DNA of 39,708 nt from Candidatus Magnetocorallium paracelense (GCA_029001845.1 JAREWP010000016.1:1-39708); one strand, 5' to 3'; shown: positions 7,665 through 16,399, numbered from the stretch's first letter. Translations and numbers: made by a program. The notes: generated by a model not told the origin, from the letters alone.

Positions 7665-10337
7665 CTAAGCCTTCTTAATAGTAACTGCACAGACCTTTAA
7701 TTCGGGGATCTTACATACCGGATCAAGAGCCTTTGGATTTGTCAGCACATTTGCAGCCGCCTCTTTGAAGTGAAAGGGAATAAACACTACTCCTTTATCC
7801 GGTCTGTCCGATACTTTAGCCTTTAAGGTAATGGAACCTCTTCTCGATGTAACGCAAACGTTGTTACCGGCTTCTATAGATAGGTTTTTAGCGTCATCGG
7901 GATTAACTTCTATATAAGGCCCGGAAGAGATTTCGTTAATGGCTTTAACGCGTCTTGTCATCGTACCTGTATGATATTGAAAGAGTTCTCTGCCCGTAGT
8001 GAGTATAAAAGGATATTCCTGATCTGGTTGCTCCTCTGAGGGTCTGTACTTTACGGCGGTGAATTTACCCTTTCCTCTTAGGAATCCGTCTTTAAAAAGA
8101 TAGGGTGTTCCTTTATGATCCTTTGTAGGACATGGCCACTGTATCCCGTGCTTTCTGATACGGCTGTAATCAATGCCTGCAAATGCCGGCCAGAGCTTTC
8201 CTATTTCCAGAAATACTTTGTGTATATTTTCATAGTTCATATCATAACCGAACTTCTTGCTAAGTTCCATAATGATCCATGAATCTTCCTTTGCCTCGCC
8301 CGGCGGTTCGACAGCCTTTCTCACCCTTTGAACTCTTCTGTCCGTATTTGTGAAGGTGCCGTTCTTTTCTGCAAATGTAACAGCCGGTAGCACTACGTGT
8401 GCCAATTCAGCGGTTTCCGTTAAAAAGATGTCCTGAACGATTAATAAATCAAGATTTTTTAGAGCCTTTTTGGTATGCTCTATGTCCGGGTCGCTTAAAG
8501 CGGGATTTTCGCCCATTATATATAAAGCTTTGAGTTTACCGACCTCAGCTTCGTGCATCATATCTATGGCCGTGATTCCCGGTTTTGAAGGGAGATTTGT
8601 TCCCCACTCAATCTCGAATTTCTCTCTTACTTTTTCATCCGTTACCGACTGATATCCAGGTAAATTAACGGGACTTCCGCCCATATCCGAGGATCCCTGC
8701 ACATTATTTTGTCCTCTTAAAGGATTCAGGCCTGTCGATCGTTTTCCAATATTTCCTGTCAGCATGACAAGATTGGCGAGGCTGTAAACATTTTCCGTAC
8801 CATGGGAATGCTGAGTAATACCCATTGTGTAGAAGGTACCGACTTTATCTGACTTGCCATACATTCTTGCGGCTTCGATAATCTTTTCCTTTGGCACGCC
8901 GGTGATCTTTTCGCCGTACTCAGGAGTATACTCGTCAAGACCTTTTAGAAATTCGTCGTAGCCTTCCGTACGTTCCTTTATAAACTTCTCGTCAGCCATA
9001 CCCTCTTTAACGATTACGTGCATCATGCTGTTTAAAAGGGCCACATCAGTACCAGGCTTCTGTTGAATCCAAAGTGCCGAATGTCTGACGAGAGGAACTT
9101 TTCTCGGATCTGCAATTATTATCTTTGCACCCTTCTTTACTGCTTTTAGCATACGCAGGGCGACAATCGGGTGGTTTTCTTTTGTATTTGAACCAATGAT
9201 AAAAATAACATCATTGTCTTCTATTTCGGGGAGGGAATTGGTCATAGCCCCTGTTCCGAATACTGCGGCCAGACCGGCCACGGTGGGGCTGTGTCAGAGA
9301 CGGGCGCAGTGGTCTACATTATTGGTGCCCACCACTGCTCTCATAAATTTTTGAAAGAGATAGTTTTCCTCATTCGTGCATCTGGCTGAAAGCAAGCCTC
9401 CTATAGCGTCAGGTCCATGCTCCTGTTTTATTGAGTCCATTTTATCGTAAATATAATCCAGTGTTTCATCCCAGGAAGCCTTTTCCAGCTTGCCGTTTTT
9501 TCTTATGAGCGGCGCATCGAGTCGGTCGGGACTGTTTATGAATTCATAGGCGAATCGTCCCTTGACACAGAGCCAGCCTTCATTAATCGTATCTGGGTCC
9601 GATGAAACTCTTACAACTTCATTTTCACTTACACGTAGTTTTAGACTGCATCCGCAACCGCAGAACGGGCAGGTTGTCGTTACCTCATTGGTTTTTGCGG
9701 TTCTGCCTTTTCTTGACCAGGCTTTACCTGAAAGTGCGCCTGTAGGGCATACGGATACGCACTGGCCGCAAAATTCACAATTTAGGTCATCCTCAAAGGA
9801 TGGGCATACCTTTGCTTTGAAACCGCGATAGGCGATTTCTATTGCAGATACACCGGCAATCTCTTCACATACTCTTACACACTGACGACAGAGTATGCAC
9901 TTTTCCATATCCCTTTCAAGGAAGGGATTACCGTCTTTTTGAGTGTATTGTCTCTTTTCTCCGTAAAATCTATTATTCTGCAGGTCATAAAGATATGCCA
10001 GTTCCTGAAGCAGACAATCTCCTGCTTTTACACAGACCATGCAGTCGTTGGGATGGTCGGAAAGAAGAAGTTCGACTACGGTCCGTCTCAGCTTATGAAT
10101 ACGTTCCGTTGATGTTTGAACTACCATGCCTTCCTGAATGGGTGTCGTACAGGCTCCGACAGGCCGTGGTAAGCCTTTTATCTCAACGAGACATAAACGA
10201 CAGCCACCATAGGGTTTAAGCTTGGGATTGTCACAAAGGGTGGGTATGTATATGCCATTCTCTCTGGCTGCTTCAAGTACGGTGGCATCCTTTGAAGCCG
10301 ATATCTCTTTGTTATCTATTGTAAGGTTTAAAACCAT
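7665..10337 (-). CDS. fdhA: Formate dehydrogenase catalytic subunit, selenoprotein
   Basis: Read as one 890-residue protein with TGA at 9294-9296 translated as selenocysteine (Sec348). The flanking residues NNVDHCARL and HSPTVAGLA are the FdhA active-site motif, where other members have Cys or Sec. Domains in order are a [2Fe-2S] ferredoxin domain (CGGCRLCLVEI-type Cys, ~1-80), a NuoG-like His/Cys cluster (HPNDCMVCVKAGDC), two [4Fe-4S] motifs (CILCRQCVRVC, CEFCGQCVSVC), the molybdopterin-enzyme cluster CPFCGCGC, then the Mo/W-bisPGD domains to the C-terminal ETGREL- and FIPFHF-type blocks. It oxidises formate, or reduces CO2, and passes electrons through the clusters to the FMN subunit upstream. 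GGAGG lies five bases before the ATG. Ordinary gene callers would split it at the TGA. Confidence 0.95.
9244..9296 (-). promoter_or_regulatory. Bacterial SECIS element in fdhA
   Basis: Directly after the UGA the transcript folds: AGCCCC pairs with GGGGCT at the base and GTGGCC with GGCCGC at the tip, leaving a GGUCU apical loop about 18 nt after the UGA. E. coli fdhF has the same GGUCU loop, which binds SelB. This supports selenocysteine insertion rather than a nonsense mutation. Confidence 0.9.
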
Positions 10338-10352
10338 TTATACCTCCGGTCT

Positions 10353-12131
10353 CTATCCTTTGAGAATGGCGTTGAATTTACAAACATCGAAACATGCGCC
10401 GCATTTGATGCACAATTCATCGTCAATTAAATGCGGTTTTTTCTTCTCTCCCGTAATTGCAGATACAGGGCAGACCTTCACGCACAATGTGCAGCCTTTA
10501 CAATTATCTTCAATAACGGAAAAGGTTAAGAGATTTGCGCATACTCCGGCAGGACAACGCTTTTCATTTATATGAGCCTCATATTCGTCTCTGAAATATT
10601 TAATCGTACTTAATACAGGGTTTGGAGCTGTTTGTCCGAGCCCGCAAATACTGGAGTCCTTAATATCTTCGCTCAGATCCAGAAGCAGCTCTATATCACC
10701 TTTGCGACCTCTGCCCTCTGTGATGCGATTAATGATCTCCAAAAGCCTTTTTGTCCCGATACGGCATGGTGTGCATTTTCCACAGGATTCGTCCTGAGTG
10801 AACTCAAGAAAGAACTTGGCGATATTGACCATGCAGTCTTCTTCGTTTAGAACAACCATACCTCCAGATCCCATAATCGATCCTATGTCAGCGAGAGACT
10901 CGTAGTCTACCTTTAGATCCATGTAATCTTTGGTAATACAACCTCCCGAAGGACCACCTGTCTGGACAGCCTTATACTCTTTTCCGCCTTCCATGCCTCC
11001 GCCCACATCGTAAATGATCTCTTTGAGGGTGATACCCATGGGAACTTCTATCAAGCCTGTATTATTCACTTTTCCTGTAAGGGCGAAAACCTTTGTTCCC
11101 TTACTCTTTTCAGTTCCCAACGAGGCGAACCACTCCGGACCGTTTTTGAAAATATAGGGTAGATTGGCAAGAGTTTCTACGTTGTTAATGATTGTCGGTT
11201 TCCCGTGAAGACCGCTTTGAGCAGGAAAGGGAGGTTTATTTCTGGGCAATCCTCGCTCACCTTCTATGGAAGCAATTAATGCTGTCTCTTCACCACATAC
11301 GAATGCTCCGGCTCCAAGCTTTATCTTTATATCGAATGAAATCTCTGTACCGAATATTTTTTCTCCGAGAAAGCCTCTCTCCCTTGCATGTTCAAGGGCT
11401 CTTCTTAGTCTCTCGACTGCAAGGGGATACTCTGCTCTTATGTATACATAACCTTTTGTCGCTCCAATTCCATAGGCCCCGATAATCATTCCCTCTATCA
11501 TTGCATGGGGGTTGCCTTCAATGATGGACCTGTCCATAAAGGCGCCGGGATCTCCCTCATCTGCATTGCATATTATATATTTTTGTTTGCTGTTTGCTTT
11601 TCTGGCGAACTCCCACTTCAGGCCGGTCGGGAAGCCTCCGCCTCCGCGTCCTCTGAGTCCTGATTTTTTAACGCTTTCTATCGTCTCTTCAGGCGTCATG
11701 GAGGTAAGGACTTTTTTTACGGCGACATAGCCTTCATGATCCAGATAGGCATCTATCTCTTCAGGATCTATTCTTCCACAGTCAGACAGTACGACCTTAA
11801 TCTGTTTTTCGTTGAATTTCCGGTAATCTTCGCCTGTTACCCAGTCCGTAACCGGTTCTCCGCCAATAATATGTTCCTCAATTATTCTTGGCACCATATC
11901 TGCATTCAGGCACTCGTAGGTAGTTACTTCTCCGTCAACCTCTACATCTACGAGTACATCTTTTGCGCAAAAACCACGACAACCGACCTTATCGACATTG
12001 GAACGTTCTTTTACTTCGGCTTTGATGCCGGTTTTGTCCAGTTCCGTTCTGAACATGTCCATGACTTCTGTGCCGCCGGCGGCAATGCCGCCCGTTCCCA
12101 TACAGACTTTTATGTTTACCTGATCAGGCAT
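10353..12131 (-). CDS. fdhB: Formate dehydrogenase NuoF-like flavoprotein subunit
   Basis: This 592-residue subunit has an N-terminal thioredoxin-like iron-sulfur segment (~1-100; CMGTGG, VGCRGFC), a NuoF core with the FMN/NADH motifs GLRGRGGGGFPTGLKW and CNADEGDPGAFMDR, the cluster motif ESCGKCTPCRIGT plus a later Cys in SSICGLGQTAPNP, and two C-terminal [4Fe-4S] motifs (CKGCTLCVKVCP and CIKCGACFDVCK). It should transfer electrons between FdhA and NAD, in the manner of HydB/HylB. The extra ferredoxin domains would also fit ferredoxin contact and possible flavin-based bifurcation, which is inference. The start overlaps the end of the NuoE-like gene, and fdhA follows after 15 bp. Confidence 0.93.
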   Translation of the reverse strand: MPDQVNIKVCMGTGGIAAGGTEVMDMFRTELDKTGIKAEVKERSNVDKVGCRGFCAKDVLVDVEVDGEVTTYECLNADMVPRIIEEHIIGGEPVTDWVTGEDYRKFNEKQIKVVLSDCGRIDPEEIDAYLDHEGYVAVKKVLTSMTPEETIESVKKSGLRGRGGGGFPTGLKWEFARKANSKQKYIICNADEGDPGAFMDRSIIEGNPHAMIEGMIIGAYGIGATKGYVYIRAEYPLAVERLRRALEHARERGFLGEKIFGTEISFDIKIKLGAGAFVCGEETALIASIEGERGLPRNKPPFPAQSGLHGKPTIINNVETLANLPYIFKNGPEWFASLGTEKSKGTKVFALTGKVNNTGLIEVPMGITLKEIIYDVGGGMEGGKEYKAVQTGGPSGGCITKDYMDLKVDYESLADIGSIMGSGGMVVLNEEDCMVNIAKFFLEFTQDESCGKCTPCRIGTKRLLEIINRITEGRGRKGDIELLLDLSEDIKDSSICGLGQTAPNPVLSTIKYFRDEYEAHINEKRCPAGVCANLLTFSVIEDNCKGCTLCVKVCPVSAITGEKKKPHLIDDELCIKCGACFDVCKFNAILKG

Positions 12132-12591
12132 CCTGTTCTTCTTTAATCTCCTTTATTACTTTAGTTAATTCTTTCTTTTGCACTTTGCCCAGTATCTTTT
12201 TATCTACAATAACGACAGGTGCAATACTGCAGGCTCCTACACAGGCGACTTTCTCTGCAGTGCACAAGCCGTCACCGGAAGTATCCTCGTCTCCGGTCAG
12301 ATTGAATTCCTCCCTTACCTGATTGTAGAGCTTATCTGAACCTTTAACATGACATGCCGTACCGCAACAGGTGGTGATGATGTGCTTTCCTCTGGGTTTC
12401 AAATAAAACTGAGAATAAAAAGTAGCAACACCATAAAAGTAGCTTGATGGAATAGAGAGTCTGTCAGATACGTAGTGTATTGCATCTTTGGGAAGGTAGT
12501 TGAATTCTTCCTGTATTTGCTGTAAAACGGAGATTATATTTCCTTCGTTTTCTATATAATCTTCAATAATTTTGTTTAATGCTTCCTGCAC
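12124..12591 (-). CDS. fdhC: Formate dehydrogenase NuoE-like [2Fe-2S] subunit
   Basis: The 155-residue protein is a NuoE/HydA-gamma type thioredoxin-fold [2Fe-2S] subunit. It has a helical N-terminal part with LQQIQEEFNYLPKDA and the block YGVATFYSQFYLKPRGKH. The four cluster cysteines lie in TTCCGTACHVKG and VACVGACSIAPV. It begins with GTG; AAAGGA lies about 14 nt upstream, and the next in-frame ATG would remove conserved residues. It is the first gene of the three-gene formate dehydrogenase operon and overlaps the flavoprotein gene by eight bases. Confidence 0.92.
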   Translation of the reverse strand: MQEALNKIIEDYIENEGNIISVLQQIQEEFNYLPKDAIHYVSDRLSIPSSYFYGVATFYSQFYLKPRGKHIITTCCGTACHVKGSDKLYNQVREEFNLTGDEDTSGDGLCTAEKVACVGACSIAPVVIVDKKILGKVQKKELTKVIKEIKEEQDA

Positions 12592-12809
12592 TCTGTTTTT
12601 CTGTCCTTTTATTTTTTATTATTTACCACGGATATTCTTTCATAATAAAAAGCTTCATTGAACTGATGCTGTAATTGTATACAATCCGAATCTTTAAATG
12701 CAAGATAAAAATTCGGTAAAGGAAATTTTTTTCCTCTCATATAAAATTCTCCGGATCAATGGATTTTGGCTTAATCGGCCAATTGGAAGACTCCGGATCA
12801 TTACGACGA

Positions 12810-13199
12810 TTACCGGCTGTTTTCTATTTCGTCGACAATAGTGTAGAGTAAATCGAGAAAGTCCTTTTCATAAATCGGCTTTGTTAAGTACCCGTGAATG
12901 TTATAGCTCTTTGCCTCCTCTATCGCTTTATCGTCTCCCACGGCAGTCATTATTATAATCGGTACTTTCTCATCGATTTCTCTTATATGGTTTATCATCT
13001 TAAGACCGTCCATTTTCGGCATAATTATATCGGTGATTACGATGTCGGGACAATACTCTTTAAATAGTCTTAAACCATCTTCTCCATCGTTAGCTGTATG
13101 AACGCGTGCAAATCTTCTCTTTAAAATCAGAGCAAGATTCAAGGCGATAACAATCTCGTCCTCTACAAACAATATGGAAATATCTTTTTTTTCTTTCAT
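12810..13199 (-). CDS. Stand-alone response regulator receiver protein
   Basis: A 129-residue CheY-like receiver domain without an output domain. The acidic pair is Glu13-Asp14 in FVEDE, the phosphoacceptor is Asp57 in DIVITDIIMPKMDG, the conserved Thr is Thr85 in IIIMTAVG, and the lysine is Lys107 in YLTKPI. All key residues are present, so it should accept phosphate from a histidine kinase encoded elsewhere. It lies 218 bp upstream of the formate dehydrogenase operon on the same strand, close enough that shared regulation is possible but not shown. Confidence 0.93.
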   Translation of the reverse strand: MKEKKDISILFVEDEIVIALNLALILKRRFARVHTANDGEDGLRLFKEYCPDIVITDIIMPKMDGLKMINHIREIDEKVPIIIMTAVGDDKAIEEAKSYNIHGYLTKPIYEKDFLDLLYTIVDEIENSR

Positions 13200-13421
13200 T
13201 AATGACGCCTTTGCCTAATGTCTCATCATGTTATTATATAATCAATCGTGATGCGGAAACCAGAAAAAAGTGTTATACCGGCTTAAAATCTTAAACTCCT
13301 AAGGACTGGAGCGCTCCCTGCCGAATCGTATCATGCATGAGATTTTCAGATTCATTTTACTGAAAATTATAACACAGAACCCTTTTAAAAGAATATAACA
13401 GAGGTCATTCAACTAAAAAAT
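13200..13421. other. Intergenic region upstream of the response regulator
   Basis: No gene is visible. It is AT-rich and ends at dispersed repeat copy B. It should hold the response regulator promoter, which I cannot place with confidence. Confidence 0.45.
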
Positions 13422-13566
13422 GCAGTCAGTTATCAAAGGTCAGCCTTCAGACCGGGAAAGAATTGATATTATGCCAATAATAAGCTTCACCTTAATGGGT
13501 GATTCTGTTTTGAACCATAAAATATTGCAATTAAAAACTGACAGCTGATGACTGACAGCTAAATGC
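13422..13566 (-). repeat. Dispersed ~145-bp intergenic repeat, copy B (inverted)
   Basis: Reverse complement of the block order at 2275-2410: AGCATTTAGCTGTCAG, TTCAAAACA, TCACC/AAGGTGA palindrome, TTATTATTGGCATAATAT, ATTCTTTCC, then GGCTGACC and a degenerate GATAACTGAC end. It abuts the stop codon of the AEC transporter gene and may serve as its transcript end. Confidence 0.85.
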
Positions 13567-13574
13567 TTTTTTAG

Positions 13575-14477
13575 TTATAAGTAAGTACTCAGCAGGGTGA
13601 GGGTCAGAGGGCAGATAAGTATCCCCCATGCCAAAAGGGAACTCACCAGTGCGGGATTAAAACCTGCAGACGATGCAAGACAGCCTGCAGTAATCATAGA
13701 AGGCATAGCGGCCTCCATTAAAGAGGTTTCAGAGGCGGAACCCGATATGTCAAATAATCTAAATACTGCTAAAACAATAATTGGAATAAAGAGCAGTTTT
13801 CCTGCCAATCCAAAAAAAAAGGGCCTTAGATTTTCAGCCGGCATCTTTAATTGAAATTGAAAACCTACGGCAAGCAATGCTAACGGCGTTAAAGTTCCCG
13901 CCAACATGCCAAGAAGTCTCATAATCCACTCGGGCAATACCTGGTCCTTTAATGAAATCGCCAAAAGAAGCGCCAGGAAAGGAGGGAAGGTAATGAGCTT
14001 TTTTCCTGTGACTTTCCAGTTAAAAGCAGAGTCGCTGTCAAAAATCGACAGAATAAACGAACCGTATGTACTAAGAATTAAAAAAGATCCCAGTTGATCA
14101 TAAAGAACTGCATAGGCGATATGCTTTTCTCCCAAAAATGCCTCGATTAAAGGAATACCGACAAAAGATGTATTGCCCAAAGGAATCAGAAGAAGGAGGC
14201 AGGCCAGGGTAGGGCGATTCCATTTGAAAATCATATGGGAAAAGCAGACGAAGATCACTCCGATTATCAGTGTTCCCCATGCCGTAACAACAGGAATATA
14301 AACATCGGAATTAAAGCTGAGCTCAGGTATTCTGATAAAGATAAGCGCCGGCAGAGAGATATGGATAATGACCATGTTCAGGGTTAACCAGGTATTTTCA
14401 GGAAAATTCCTGTTACATCTCAGCAAATACCCCAGGATCAACAGAAAGAAAATAACCGCCAGGTTAGGAGATATCAT
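13575..14477 (-). CDS. AEC-family (auxin efflux carrier-like) transporter
   Basis: This 300-residue integral membrane protein has about ten hydrophobic segments spread over its whole length and the family pattern PNLAVIFFLLILGYLLR at the N-terminus, LPALIF in TM2, PLGNTSFVGIPLIEAFLG in the middle and AAMPSMITAGCLASSAGFNP in the last third. AEC members are secondary carriers for organic or amino acids and malonate-type substrates; the substrate here cannot be told. GAGG lies 7 nt before the ATG. The multi-hairpin repeat begins 15 bp upstream of the start, so it sits in this gene's promoter/leader region. Confidence 0.88.
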   Translation of the reverse strand: MISPNLAVIFFLLILGYLLRCNRNFPENTWLTLNMVIIHISLPALIFIRIPELSFNSDVYIPVVTAWGTLIIGVIFVCFSHMIFKWNRPTLACLLLLIPLGNTSFVGIPLIEAFLGEKHIAYAVLYDQLGSFLILSTYGSFILSIFDSDSAFNWKVTGKKLITFPPFLALLLAISLKDQVLPEWIMRLLGMLAGTLTPLALLAVGFQFQLKMPAENLRPFFFGLAGKLLFIPIIVLAVFRLFDISGSASETSLMEAAMPSMITAGCLASSAGFNPALVSSLLAWGILICPLTLTLLSTYL

Positions 14478-14492
14478 TTTTTAACCTCATTA

Positions 14493-14651
14493 TTATCCCG
14501 AAAATAACTGGCATCGTACCGGAAGTAGCAGTAATGTCCTGCCAAAACAAGCTGAAACTCGCAGACTCAAACACCACCTTGTTTTGGCAGGACATCACTG
14601 CTACTTCTAACCATTTTCATGCTTTGTGGTGACTCGGAGAGTCATGGAAGT
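14493..14651 (+). repeat. Multi-hairpin dispersed repeat, copy 1
   Basis: A 159-bp element almost identical to 28131-28290. It contains a 5' small hairpin (GGCATCGTACC region), a long fold-back whose left arm (14522-14550) pairs with the right arm (14579-14607) around TGTCCTGCCAAAACAAG, and a downstream GACTC-GGA-GAGTC hairpin. A final GGA...TCC pair lies just outside the identical part. Base changes between the copies preserve pairing. Immediately upstream of both flanking divergent genes. Structured RNA or REP/fold-back element. Confidence 0.9.
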
Positions 14652-14706
14652 CTAGTCCGAATATAGACGAATGCGCACCGGACCACCTGCCTGTAAGGAG
14701 GTTGTC

Positions 14707-14874
14707 ATGACGGGCAGACTTGAAGTTTTAAACAGAAATCTCCTGAAAGAGGCATTGAGCATATGCCTGGAGAGTGATGATCTTTATCTCTCCCTCACTT
14801 TATACGAACGACTCGATGCACTGAAGTATGTATATAATTTACATAAATCTCTTTGCGTCCTGCCTGTCAGTTAA
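14707..14874 (+). CDS. Small hypothetical protein (55 aa)
   Basis: The ATG at 14707 follows a near-perfect AAGGAGGT ribosome site by five bases, which is the main evidence that this is a gene. The product is helical and leucine-rich (RNLLKEALSICLESDDLYL, LYERLDALKYVYNLHK) with no signal peptide or known motif. An upstream in-frame ATG (14671) would add 12 residues but has no ribosome site. It starts 55 bp after the multi-hairpin repeat. Function unknown. Confidence 0.55.
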   Translation: MTGRLEVLNRNLLKEALSICLESDDLYLSLTLYERLDALKYVYNLHKSLCVLPVS

Positions 14875-14877
14875 TTC

Positions 14878-15093
14878 TTACCGCTCCTTTATCCACCATA
14901 TGCTTTTTAGGATTAGAAGCACCCAGGGAGCTCCATGGAGAAAGAGGTCAAACCAGTCCAGAGGTTTTACCAATTCACCTCTGACAAGCATATTGAGCTT
15001 TTCCAATAAATGGGGGGGATTAAAGGGGGCAAGACCGATTGTGAAACAGGCGATCAAAATCAGGGGCCACGATATTTTCGATGCAAACTCCAT
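14878..15093 (-). CDS. Small two-pass membrane protein (71 aa)
   Basis: The protein has two hydrophobic segments, SWPLILIACFTIGLAPF and HGAPWVLLILKSIWW, flanking a polar stretch (HLLEKLNMLVRGELVKPLDW), and ends KER. A strong AAAGGAG site precedes the ATG. Similar ~70-residue proteins with a GLAPF-x-PPH-xx-EKL motif are found in anaerobic proteobacteria and are sometimes labelled RND transporter, for which I see no support. It follows the 55-residue gene by 21 bp and ends the ridA-pyrF cluster. Confidence 0.75.
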   Translation of the reverse strand: MEFASKISWPLILIACFTIGLAPFNPPHLLEKLNMLVRGELVKPLDWFDLFLHGAPWVLLILKSIWWIKER

Positions 15094-15114
15094 TTTTCTC
15101 CTTTCTCATTACTG

Positions 15115-15282
15115 TTAACTTGGCGTATCGATCAATAAACAGGGGGGTATACCACACATAAACAGAATTTTTCTGTTGTCTGTAAAAAGAGTTAAAATCA
15201 TAAGAATTACCGCCATAGCGGCTAAAAAGACTTTCGTGCTGAAATGAATGAAGAGAAGTTTTCTAATGGGAGGAAAAGACAT
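15115..15282 (-). CDS. Small single-pass membrane protein (55 aa)
   Basis: A short frame starts with ATG six bases after the stop of the pyrF-like gene and ends 21 bp before the 71-residue gene. The product is a basic N-terminus (MSFPPIRKLLF), one membrane segment (VFLAAMAVILMILTLF) and a short tail with two cysteines (CGIPPC). No clear ribosome site, so translation would depend on coupling to the gene before. I do not recognise it; its position between two co-directed genes and its membrane character make it plausible. Confidence 0.5.
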   Translation of the reverse strand: MSFPPIRKLLFIHFSTKVFLAAMAVILMILTLFTDNRKILFMCGIPPCLLIDTPS

Positions 15283-15288
15283 TGGAGA

Positions 15289-16011
15289 TTATTCAAGAGT
15301 CATCATGGTTTCGCAAAATTTTTTTGCTTCCCCTTGCATATCGCGGGAGTTGTATATTGATGTTCCTATGATCGCATAGGCCGGATTGTTACCTAAGGCC
15401 ATGACTGTTTCTTTCATATCCCCGCCCTGTCTTCCGATTCCGGGAAAACAGAAGATCGGTTCCTCCACAATTTTTGAAATGTAGTCCCCGTACATTTCGG
15501 TTTTATCGGGCTTTGTTCCGGGCACAATGAAATATCTCACACCATTATGAGCTGCTGTCTTATAAATATCGAAAGGTGAGTTGTCTCTCAGGAACCCGCC
15601 ACCCTTTTCAAGATATGAGAGATGTGTCATCTCACCTCCCACAAAGGTAGTCATATTTAATTTAAAGAGGCCTTTTATAAATGAGACTTCGGAATCGGGG
15701 CCTGCCTGTGGAAATAAAATCACACCCTTTACGCCTCCATCCCTGCATGCTTCGGCAAATGGGTCACCGCTCTGAGGGACGTCGGTTCCCGCCTTTTGGT
15801 GGTCATAGATCACAGGCAGATCGGTCAGATTCCCGATATTTCTCGTGACCTCAGGTAACCCGTGTCTTAGTGCAAGAGTAAAACCAACTTTATAGCCCAC
15901 AATGCCCTCTACATCGCAAGTGGCCGATACCAGAGCATTAAGCTCCGCGATCGTGGCGACGTCACATGAAACGATAACTCCGTGCTTGGTTTTAAAAATA
16001 TTCGATTCCAT
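15289..16011 (-). CDS. pyrF: Orotidine 5'-phosphate decarboxylase-like protein
   Basis: A ~240-residue TIM-barrel protein of the OMP decarboxylase superfamily. It shows GVIVSCDVA at strand 1, VGYKVGF, the charged active-site region VIYDHQKAGTDVP (Asp-x2-Lys-x3-Asp in place of the usual Asp-x-Lys-x2-Asp), TFVGGEMTHLSYLEKGG, YFIVPGTKPDK, and the phosphate-binding end FPGIGRQGGDMKET with AIIGTSIYNS. This would make UMP in pyrimidine synthesis, but the divergent motif leaves room for another superfamily reaction. The ATG at 16011 is four bases after the ridA stop; a start 27 bases earlier would overlap ridA. No good ribosome site, which suggests coupling. Confidence 0.75.
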   Translation of the reverse strand: MESNIFKTKHGVIVSCDVATIAELNALVSATCDVEGIVGYKVGFTLALRHGLPEVTRNIGNLTDLPVIYDHQKAGTDVPQSGDPFAEACRDGGVKGVILFPQAGPDSEVSFIKGLFKLNMTTFVGGEMTHLSYLEKGGGFLRDNSPFDIYKTAAHNGVRYFIVPGTKPDKTEMYGDYISKIVEEPIFCFPGIGRQGGDMKETVMALGNNPAYAIIGTSIYNSRDMQGEAKKFCETMMTLE

Positions 16012-16015
16012 AAAA

Positions 16016-16399
16016 TTATATAATAGCGGCGATGGCATCCATTTCTACCCTCGCCCCCTTTGGAAGCGCAGCGACCTGAATGCAGGAACGGGCCGGTTCT
16101 CCGGTAAAGTACCGGGCATATACACCGTTGACGGCATTAAAATCCATTATGTCGGTAAGATATATCGTTACTCTAAGCGTTGTTTCAAGGGAAGCCCCGG
16201 CCTTTATTAATACTGATTTCAGATTCTCAAGAACCTGACCTGCCTCGTCCTCGATGTTGCCGGATATAAGAAGGCCTGTTCCAGGGTCAATAGGAATTTG
16301 ACCGGAACAATATACAATGCCGCGGTAAGTTACGGCCTGGCTGTATGGCCCCACCGGTTCGGGTGCGTTTTTTGTATATACCTTTTTAATTTTGTCCAT
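16016..16399 (-). CDS. ridA: RidA-family enamine/imine deaminase
   Basis: The 127-residue protein matches the YjgF/YER057c/RidA family: APEPVGPYSQAV near the N-terminus, VYCSGQIPIDPGTG, a central helix NLKSVLIKAGASLE, VTIYLTDIMDFNAVN, and the catalytic arginine region PARSCIQVAALPKGARVEMD. RidA trimers hydrolyse reactive 2-aminoacrylate and related imines made by PLP enzymes. It is the first gene of the cluster running into the pyrF-like gene and two small membrane proteins. Confidence 0.95.
   Translation of the reverse strand: MDKIKKVYTKNAPEPVGPYSQAVTYRGIVYCSGQIPIDPGTGLLISGNIEDEAGQVLENLKSVLIKAGASLETTLRVTIYLTDIMDFNAVNGVYARYFTGEPARSCIQVAALPKGARVEMDAIAAII

Noticed and set aside
7665-10337. Two separate formate dehydrogenase genes (7665-9281 and 9294-10337) or a nonsense-inactivated gene
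   Set aside because: The stop is TGA at the exact selenocysteine position, the frame continues without a shift, and a SECIS hairpin follows.
14620-14700. tRNA-like fold after the multi-hairpin repeat
   Set aside because: Hairpins are present, but there is no TTCRA arm, anticodon loop or acceptor stem of the right sizes.
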